Below the pieces are notes generated by a model. The model was not told where the DNA came from and did no database searches. It saw nothing but the letters and a program-made list of their open reading frames with translations. The position numbers and the translations under genes were made by a program. A stretch of DNA of 64,000 nucleotides from Rhizobacter koreensis (GTDB lineage: Bacteria > Pseudomonadota > Gammaproteobacteria > Burkholderiales > Burkholderiaceae_C): contig NZ_JABWMJ010000003.1 of assembly GCF_013366375.1 (NCBI RefSeq), forward strand, positions 434,001 through 498,000, in the 5' to 3' direction. Shown piece by piece: positions 1 to 6,440 of this stretch; the stretch's first letter is position 1; the number at the start of each line of letters is the position of its first letter.

Positions 1-33
1 CTGCGTCACTTGGGTGTTGGTGTTGTCGCTCAT
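1..33 (-). CDS. Start of a second small heat-shock-like gene (partial)
   Basis: Only the first 11 codons lie inside the window (MSDNTNTQVTQ, reading leftwards from an ATG at 33). A ribosome-binding site (GGAGAT) sits just upstream. The gene follows the Hsp20 gene in the same direction with a 32-base gap, so the two probably form one transcript. Tandem Hsp20 genes are common in Burkholderiales, which is the only reason to suspect a second Hsp20; the residues seen are too few to prove it. Confidence 0.4.
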   Translation of the reverse strand, partial: MSDNTNTQVTQ

Positions 34-65
34 GGCAAATCTCCTTCGTCCGAGACGTGTGCGTG

Positions 66-509
66 TCAGCTGACGGTGATCTGGCGCGGCTTCGACGACT
101 CGCGCTTGGCGACGGTGACGTGCAGAACGCCGTCGCGGAAGCTCGCGTCGACCTTCGCCGGGTCGGCGTCTTCCGGCAGGCTGATCACCCGGCGGAACGA
201 GCCCTGGAAACGCTCCTGCGCGTGCACGTTCGATTTCTCGTCGGCCTTCGGCGCCTCGGAGGTGCGCTCGCCGGCGATCACCAGCAGGCCCTTGTCGACG
301 GTGACCTGCAGCTTGCTCGCGTCGACCCCCGGCGCGAACGCGATCACCTCGACGCTGTCGGCCGAGCTGCCGACGTTCACCGCCGGGAATGTGCCGCGCG
401 CGGAGCCGCGAATGCTCATCCCGTCGGTCTGGAACAGCTGGTCCAGGCTCTGCTGCAGACGGTTCAGCTCGGAAAACAGATCTCCACCAAATCTGAACGA
501 TCCGATCAT
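66..509 (-). CDS. Hsp20/alpha-crystallin small heat-shock protein
   Basis: A 147-residue cytoplasmic holdase chaperone that binds unfolding proteins. The alpha-crystallin domain covers about residues 40-140, with the beta-strand pattern VEVIAFAPGVDASKLQVTVD and the late GVLHVTVAK strand (the G-x-L element of the family), ending ITVS. I placed the start at MIGSFRFGG rather than an ATG 51 bases earlier, because AGGAGAGGAACC lies directly before it and the upstream codons have no Hsp20 character. It probably shares a transcript with the partial gene at the window edge. The family is clear; the specific paralogue is not. Confidence 0.9.
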   Translation of the reverse strand: MIGSFRFGGDLFSELNRLQQSLDQLFQTDGMSIRGSARGTFPAVNVGSSADSVEVIAFAPGVDASKLQVTVDKGLLVIAGERTSEAPKADEKSNVHAQERFQGSFRRVISLPEDADPAKVDASFRDGVLHVTVAKRESSKPRQITVS

Positions 510-705
510 GGTTCCTCTCCTGCGTTGGCAGCCGAAATCAGAGAGCGGCCGCGACCCCATGTCGCCCAGCCGCCGCCGGACCGCTGCGAGCCCGGCAGCC
601 GGCGCCGCGTCGGTGTGCGAACAGCCGGGCGGCGCCGTGTTGCTCCCGAATTAGTGGCAGGGCGCGGCGATTCAAGACCCCGTTTTCGAGCGCCAGCCGC
701 GGCTC

Positions 706-1467
706 TCAGCGCCGCTGCAGCGTGAGCCCGATCAGCCGCGACACCACGCCCGCGAGGTAGAGCACGCCGACGAACATCTCGACGCTTGCCACCGCTCGTG
801 CCGGTGGCCGCACCGGAATGACGTCGCCGATCCCGGTGCTCGAGAGCAGCGCGAAGCTGAGGAACATCAGCTCGGTCCAGCTGCGCGGCCCCTGCGGGTC
901 GGCCGCGGCCGCGAAACTGCCGGGTTGCAGCGCCTGCAGCACGACGAACACGTAGGTGAACGCCCAGGCCAGCAGGGTGAACGTCGCCCCTGCGGCGAAC
1001 AGCTCGTCGGTCGTCGCGCGCTGGTCTTCCAGCATGTAGGCGATGAGGCTCGCCGCGGCGTAGAAATAGAAGAGCGCCTCCAGGCCGGCCGACCAGGGCA
1101 GCAGGTGGTGCATGTCGTAGAGGCCTTGCAGCAGCAGCAGCGCGATCGCCGGCAGCGCGATGCACGCGCTCACCCAGGCGTGGCCCGGCGTCCGGCGGAC
1201 CATGCCGGTCGTGAAGATCAGCACCACGATCCCCAGCGTGCCGAGTGCCGCGGGCCCCCGCTCGCTCGCCTCGGCGAACGGGTAGAGCAAGAGGCCGGCG
1301 AGCTGAACCAGGAGCAGGACTGCCGAGGGGTGGCGGCGGGTGAGGGCGAGCAGGCGGACGTAGCGCATCGCGGGATTCTCGAGCGCGGAGCGCAGGAACT
1401 GGTGCTGGTGGGCCCGAAACGACGCAGCGGCGACGGGAAAGAGGCGTGCTCGGCTCATCCGACTCAT
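706..1467 (-). CDS. Two-pore-type ion channel family membrane protein
   Basis: About 253 residues with several hydrophobic helices: a first segment (AVLLLVQLAGLLLYPF), a second (LGIVVLIFTTGMV), then ACIALPAIALLLLQGLY, a further helix and a final re-entrant/TM2 unit. The pore-like stretch LSSTGIGDVIPV resembles the potassium-channel filter T-x-G-Y-G-D, with isoleucine in place of tyrosine, so ion selectivity is uncertain. It acts in the inner membrane. Several ATGs are possible (1467, 1458, 1368) and none has a strong ribosome-binding site; I chose 1467 because the downstream residues already look like protein. It starts back to back with the decayed methyltransferase at 1496. Confidence 0.7.
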   Translation of the reverse strand: MSRMSRARLFPVAAASFRAHQHQFLRSALENPAMRYVRLLALTRRHPSAVLLLVQLAGLLLYPFAEASERGPAALGTLGIVVLIFTTGMVRRTPGHAWVSACIALPAIALLLLQGLYDMHHLLPWSAGLEALFYFYAAASLIAYMLEDQRATTDELFAAGATFTLLAWAFTYVFVVLQALQPGSFAAAADPQGPRSWTELMFLSFALLSSTGIGDVIPVRPPARAVASVEMFVGVLYLAGVVSRLIGLTLQRR

Positions 1468-1495
1468 GTGACCATGCGCCGTTATCCTCGTCCGC

Positions 1496-2082
1496 ATGCG
1501 CCCGCTGTTGCGCGCCGTCCTCGCCACGGTCGCCTTCTCCGCCGTCCACAGCCTGCTCGCCAGTCGCCCTGCCAAGGAACTCGCGGCGCGCGCGGTCGGG
1601 AGTCGCGCTCGCGACGCCTGGTACGGGCCGCTGTTCAACTTGCAGGCGGTCGTCGGGGCGGCCTGGTGGACGCGTGCGGTGCTGCGAGGCCCGGACCGCG
1701 AGCTCTGGCGCGTGCCCGGCTCCGCTGGGCGCCGTGATGGTCGCGGGACAGGTCGCCGCCCTCGTCTGGATTACGCGCGCTGCGACGACGGTCGGCATCG
1801 GCCGTTTGCTCGGCGTACCCGGCGCGCGCGCGTGGTAGCGTGGCAAGCCCGTGCCCGCGCCGGCCGAGGCGCAGGGGCGGCACCGCTGGCGGGCTACATG
1901 GACGGCCGCGGCCCGTTCGCCGATCGCGTCACGCGCTCAACGCCGCGCCGATACCGATCCTCTGGTTGCAGCCGGTGATGACGCGGAACCGGCTGGTGGC
2001 GACGACGCTCGCCACGGCATATCTTGTCGTCGGCTCGCGGCGCGAGGGGCGGCGGCTGGTGCTCGCGTACAGGGAGCGCTAA
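1496..2082 (+). pseudogene. Decayed NnrU/isoprenylcysteine-type membrane methyltransferase
   Basis: Three reading frames together rebuild one degraded membrane protein. Frame one from ATG 1496 gives MRPLLRAVLATVAFSAVHSL and then YGPLFNLQAVV, like the N-terminus of NnrU/MddA-type integral membrane methyltransferases. Near 1720 the homology moves to another frame (PLGAVMVAGQVAALVWITRA). The C-terminal part appears in a third frame (LWLQPVMTRNRLVATTLATA followed by YLVVGSRREGRRL), matching the family's TPxM...TAYILVGIxxEERxL tail. The central R-H-P-x-Y region expected for SAM binding is not recognisable. At least two frameshifts and the lost core imply it is non-functional. The family assignment is by pattern only. 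Confidence 0.6.
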
Positions 2083-2199
2083 TAGCGGTATGGGAGGGGC
2101 GGGTGCGCTTCCGGCTGTGAGGCGAGGTCAGGCGGGCGAGGAAGAAGACGCCCGCGGCCTGACCTCGCTACCAGCTGCACGATGCTGCGACTCGAACGT

Positions 2200-5100
2200 C
2201 TATGCAGAAGTGCGGGCGCGAAGCGCCTCGGCGCGCGCCGCGTGCCAGCGCATCCGCATGCGCTCGAATGCCTCCTGCGCAACGTCGAGGTGCTGCCGCA
2301 CCGCGGCGAGGTCGCCACCCGCTGCGGCGAGTTCGGCGCGAGCGAGCTGGTTGCGGGCGGCCTCGTGGGCCGAGCCGCGCAGCGCCGCGCACGTCTCGGC
2401 GCGGGCCATGCACTGGCGCGCACGCGGGAAGGCGCCAGCGCGAATGGCCGCGCGAGCGAGCGCGCGCCAGCCCATTGCCTCTCCCAGCCGGTCGTGCCGG
2501 CGGACCCGCAGCAGCAGTCGGGCTGCGTGGCGGCGCATCTCGTCTTCATGCCCGCACCGCGCGTGCACTGCAACCAACCAGCCGTAGTTGAGCGAGGTGA
2601 CCAGCGCGCCCTTGCGCGCCTCGATCCAGGCGGTGGCTTCGGCGATCGTCTGCACGGCGACCGGGTCGCCGTGCAGGCGCCATTGCGCGAACCCCCACAG
2701 CGCGCGACTCATCGCGAGGAGCTGGCGGCTACGGCAGAGCTCGGCGATGTGCATGGAGGCGGCGGCGACCCTCTCGGCGTCGTCCCAGCGCCCCTGCCAC
2801 TGGTAGACCGCGCTGATCCAATTGCGCACCGAGCTGCCGACCTGATGCTCGGCGTTGCCGACGAGCGAGAGCGCTTCATCGAACGCCTCCTGCGCGGCGT
2901 CGAAGTCGCCGCGGTCGCCCAGAATGCTGCCTTTGCAGGCGAGCGCATACGCGGATCCGACCGCCAGATTGCTGCCCGGCCGCCCGCGCGACCGCTTGCT
3001 GTCAAGCGCGCTGCCCAGCAGCGTCAGCGCCTCGTCATATCGACCCGCGGTGGCCAGCGTCTGGCCGAGCGTCGCCTGCACCTGGTCGGCAAGCGGCGCG
3101 TCGTCGACCTCGCGAGCGAGCCGCAGCGACGCGTTGCCGTGCTCAAGCGCCTCGGGCGCGTTGCCCTTGGCGTAGTGGATGTAGCTGAGCCAGTACTCGG
3201 CGCGCGCAAGCGCCCGCGGCTCGAGCGCCTCGCGCGCCAGCGCCACGCTGCGTTCGAAGATCGCCACGCCTTCGGCGAGCGCGAGCGGATCCCATACGCA
3301 CGCCATCCCCAGCTTCTCGGCCGCGTGGCACCACGCAAGTCGGTCCTCGCGCGACGTCAGCCCCCGCGCGTCCCTGGCATCGAGCGCAGCGGCGTACTGG
3401 GCGCGGGCGCGGTCGAGCGCCGACGTCGCCATTGCCTTGTCGCCCGCGAGCTCCGCAAAGCGCGCGGCCTCCGCCGGCAGGTCGGCTGCGGCGTAGTGGT
3501 AGGCGAGCGCCTCCAGTGCCTCGTCGTGCGGGTTGTCGATGCCACGACTTGCGATGGCTTCGGCGGCGGCCAGATGCAGCGCCTTGCGCTCGCGCAACCC
3601 GACCAGTTGATACACGACGTCGCGGGTCAGCCCATGCTTGAAGCGCAGCATTCCGGCCTGTCCGGCGTGAAAGATGAAGTCGTTGCCGGCAAGTGCGCCG
3701 ACGAGCGGCGAGGCCTCGCCATGGCCGGTGAGCTTCTCGAGCAGCCAGCCCGGAAAGACGTTGCCGATGACGGCCGCCGCCGACACGATACGGCGTTGGT
3801 CGGGCGGCAGGCGTTCGATCCGCGACTCGACCAAGGCGGCCATCCAGGCCGATCCGAGTCGGTTGGGCGCGGGCAGTACAAGCGGCTGCGCTGCGGCCGA
3901 ATGGCACAGTTCCTCGATGAAGAGCGGAACGCCGCCGGCATAGCGATGGATGTCGGCCGCCAGGAACGGGTCGCTCTGCGGCAACAGGTGAGCCACGGTG
4001 CGACAGGTCTGCTCGAGGCTCAGCGGCGCCAGGACCATCGGCGAGGCACCGCGGGGAAGCACGCCCTCGCCGTCCGACCGACTCGACAGAAGCACGAGCA
4101 CCGGCCTGCTCATGTCGAGGACGGCGTCGAGCACCCGCTGGCTCAGTTCGTCGGCCCATTGCCAGTCGTCGAGTGCCAGGACCAGCCTGCGACCCGCCGC
4201 CAGCGCTTGTATCAGCGCGGCGAACGCCGCGACAGCCGAGCCGGCGCGAAGCGTGCGGCCTGCCTCGCCTCCGCCGAGGGCCAGCAAGCCGAGCAGCGCC
4301 TCGCGCGTCGGCGCATCGATCGACACCTGATCGGCGAACGCGTTCTCGACGGCCGAGGTCGCCTCGCTCGCGGGGAGGTCCGGCTTCATGCCGACGACCG
4401 CACGAAGGATCTGCATGAAGGGCTGCAGCGGCTCGGCGCTGAGATAACTCTCGCAATAGCCGTTGAGCACGAGGCAGTTCGGGCCGCGCACGCTGCGCAG
4501 CACCTCCTCCATCAGGCGGGTCTTGCCAAGGCCCGGCTCGCCCACGACGGCGATGCAGCGCGGGACCTCGTGCTTGGCGAGCACCTCGGCCACCAGCTGG
4601 CGCTGCTCGCTTTCGCGACCGACGAACGGGGCCAGGCCGCGAGCCGCATGGGCATCGAAGCGGCGATGCAGCGTCCGGCGTTCGAGCACCCGGTACGCGG
4701 CGAGCGGCGTGCTGCGGCCTTTGACGATCGCGCGGCACGGTTCGGTGACGAAGAAGTGGGCGTGCGGCCCCAGCGTCTCGGCCGTGACCAGGATTTCGCC
4801 GACGGCCGCGGTGTTGCACAGGTTCGCGGCGGTGTTCGGTGCGTCTCCCAGCACCTCGACCGCGCCGCTCTGGGCGTTTCCCTGCCGCACCAGCGCGAGC
4901 CCCGAGTGGATGCCCGAGTGCAGCCGCAGGGTGCGGCCGGCGTAAGCGAGGCCAGGAAGGGTGATCGCCTCGACCGAGTGATGAAGCTCGAGCGCCGTCT
5001 CGACGGCGCGCCGGCCGTCATCCTCGCGAGGAAGCGGAAGTCCGAAGATGACCAGCACGCCGTCACCCTGCACGCGTGCGACGCTGCCGCCGTGCCGGCG

Positions 5101-5349
5101 CACGATGTCGCGGCAGCGCGCGCGCATCGACTCGAGCAGGTCGGCGTAGAGCTCGGCCTCCATGGTCGTGCCAAGGCTGCTGGAGCCGGACAGATCGGTG
5201 AACAGCAGCGTGACGTGGCAGCGCCGCGTCTCGCTGGCGGTTTGCATTGCCTCGGTGCCGTCGGCCATGACTTGGGTTGCATCGACCTGGGGGCTCGAGC
5301 GTTGCAGTGTCGATGCAACCGCGACCGCACTCCAGCCGTCGCCGCCCAT
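2200..5349 (-). CDS. Adenylate/guanylate cyclase-AAA ATPase-TPR signalling protein
   Basis: A 1049-residue modular protein. Residues about 44-215 form a class III nucleotide cyclase domain, with the first metal aspartate in LLFTDLSGSS (D52) and the second in QGDGVLVIFG (D96). Residues about 238-520 form an ATPase with Walker A GEPGLGKT (270-277) and Walker B LVLALDDWQWADE, as in LuxR/MalT-type and PknK ATPases. The remainder is helical TPR-like repeats. No membrane segment is visible. It probably makes cAMP in response to protein or ligand binding; no HTH is present. It is transcribed divergently from the DyP-P450 operon across 191 bases. The first ATG at 5349 is used; ATG 5268 is an alternative, and neither has a clear Shine-Dalgarno. 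Confidence 0.85.
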   Translation of the reverse strand: MGGDGWSAVAVASTLQRSSPQVDATQVMADGTEAMQTASETRRCHVTLLFTDLSGSSSLGTTMEAELYADLLESMRARCRDIVRRHGGSVARVQGDGVLVIFGLPLPREDDGRRAVETALELHHSVEAITLPGLAYAGRTLRLHSGIHSGLALVRQGNAQSGAVEVLGDAPNTAANLCNTAAVGEILVTAETLGPHAHFFVTEPCRAIVKGRSTPLAAYRVLERRTLHRRFDAHAARGLAPFVGRESEQRQLVAEVLAKHEVPRCIAVVGEPGLGKTRLMEEVLRSVRGPNCLVLNGYCESYLSAEPLQPFMQILRAVVGMKPDLPASEATSAVENAFADQVSIDAPTREALLGLLALGGGEAGRTLRAGSAVAAFAALIQALAAGRRLVLALDDWQWADELSQRVLDAVLDMSRPVLVLLSSRSDGEGVLPRGASPMVLAPLSLEQTCRTVAHLLPQSDPFLAADIHRYAGGVPLFIEELCHSAAAQPLVLPAPNRLGSAWMAALVESRIERLPPDQRRIVSAAAVIGNVFPGWLLEKLTGHGEASPLVGALAGNDFIFHAGQAGMLRFKHGLTRDVVYQLVGLRERKALHLAAAEAIASRGIDNPHDEALEALAYHYAAADLPAEAARFAELAGDKAMATSALDRARAQYAAALDARDARGLTSREDRLAWCHAAEKLGMACVWDPLALAEGVAIFERSVALAREALEPRALARAEYWLSYIHYAKGNAPEALEHGNASLRLAREVDDAPLADQVQATLGQTLATAGRYDEALTLLGSALDSKRSRGRPGSNLAVGSAYALACKGSILGDRGDFDAAQEAFDEALSLVGNAEHQVGSSVRNWISAVYQWQGRWDDAERVAAASMHIAELCRSRQLLAMSRALWGFAQWRLHGDPVAVQTIAEATAWIEARKGALVTSLNYGWLVAVHARCGHEDEMRRHAARLLLRVRRHDRLGEAMGWRALARAAIRAGAFPRARQCMARAETCAALRGSAHEAARNQLARAELAAAGGDLAAVRQHLDVAQEAFERMRMRWHAARAEALRARTSA

Positions 5350-5540
5350 TAGCGCGGCAATGGTGGACCCAACCTGCCGAGTTGTCGAGTTCGGTCAAAC
5401 ACGGCTGTCCTGCGCATTCCCAGAATTGATGATGAGGAGCGCTGCGAAAGTCGAACAATCGCAAGGACTCATTCCGGTGGACTCGGCATTCGCAAGGGCA
5501 CTGGCCCGAATCGCGAAGAGCGCCATCGACAGGGGAGAGC
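5350..5540. promoter_or_regulatory. Divergent intergenic region, cyclase-ATPase / DyP-P450 operon
   Basis: These 191 bases separate two divergently transcribed units and must hold at least the promoter of the rightward operon. A Shine-Dalgarno-like GGGGAGAGC lies just before ATG 5541. I could not identify convincing -35/-10 pairs or a CRP-type palindrome by eye. Confidence 0.35.
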
Positions 5541-6416
5541 ATGCGGACTGACCTTCTCGTCAAGGGCAAGAGCCTCACGGGGTCGAGCGACCTCACCATC
5601 TTCGCGCCATTGAAAAAAGGACTGGTGCCTTCGCTTGAGGCGGTCAGCTACAAGACGCGTACCGAGCGGCTGCTGAGGGTTCTGAACGGTGGCCGTGCCT
5701 CGTCGCACGAGTTCTCGCTGCACCGGCCGATCTCCGACTCCGTCGAGCGAGTCGGGCGGATCCACTCGGTCCGTGTCGCGGTCCTGGAGGCCGAGAGCAA
5801 GGTAATGCTGGCCGTCACGTTCGACGGCACCTGGGAGTCGTACATCCGCATCCTGTGGCAGAAGGTGGGCACGCTGCTCGACGTCATCTTCTGCAATACG
5901 GAAGGCTATGTCCTCTCGACCGAGGGATTCGATCGATGGTGTGCCTGGATCGATCGCGTGCAGGTCGAAACCGGCTTTTTCTACAACACGCATGGACTGA
6001 CCGTCGCGGACGTGGACTACCTGCGCCGTCAGGTCGTCGCTCATTGCGAGGCCGGAAGTCCGGCAGCCGCTGCGCTGGCGGCCGTGCGTTCGCGCGTCGT
6101 GCCCGCCGAGGAGGTTGCGTACTCGGTCGGACAGACCACCACACTGAATGCCGTCGACACCGTGCGGCAGGGGCTTCAGGCATTGACTCAGCTGTTCCGG
6201 CTGTCCGATCTCTACCTGCCCGACACTCCCGACGGCGACGTGCTGCTGCGTGCCTCGCGCGACCTGCTCTGCGAGTTCCGGGCGCTGGTCGACGATCCGG
6301 ACGTGTTCCCCGATGTCATCCGCCCGATCACGCTGCGGTTCGGGCGCCAGCTCGCATGGCTCCGCGCCCGTGGTCGTGCGGCAGTGACGACGCCCCGTGC
6401 CACGCCGCAGCTCTAA
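5541..6416 (+). CDS. Unknown protein, first gene of the DyP-P450 operon
   Basis: A 291-residue soluble protein that I do not recognise. Residues about 70-115 (IHSVRVAVLE, KVMLAVTFDGTWESYIRILW) suggest an alpha/beta ferredoxin-like fold, the fold of DyP peroxidase halves, but no haem-ligand motif (GxxDG, CPFxxHIR) is present. The C-terminal half is helical and contains no membrane segment or signal peptide. The start is fixed by GGGGAGAGC before ATG 5541. It ends 24 bases before the GTG of the DyP-P450 gene, so it is probably co-transcribed and may be a partner or accessory of that enzyme. That role is inference from position only. Confidence 0.7.
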   Translation: MRTDLLVKGKSLTGSSDLTIFAPLKKGLVPSLEAVSYKTRTERLLRVLNGGRASSHEFSLHRPISDSVERVGRIHSVRVAVLEAESKVMLAVTFDGTWESYIRILWQKVGTLLDVIFCNTEGYVLSTEGFDRWCAWIDRVQVETGFFYNTHGLTVADVDYLRRQVVAHCEAGSPAAAALAAVRSRVVPAEEVAYSVGQTTTLNAVDTVRQGLQALTQLFRLSDLYLPDTPDGDVLLRASRDLLCEFRALVDDPDVFPDVIRPITLRFGRQLAWLRARGRAAVTTPRATPQL

Positions 6417-6440
6417 ATTCCTGCGATCCCGAAGGACGAC

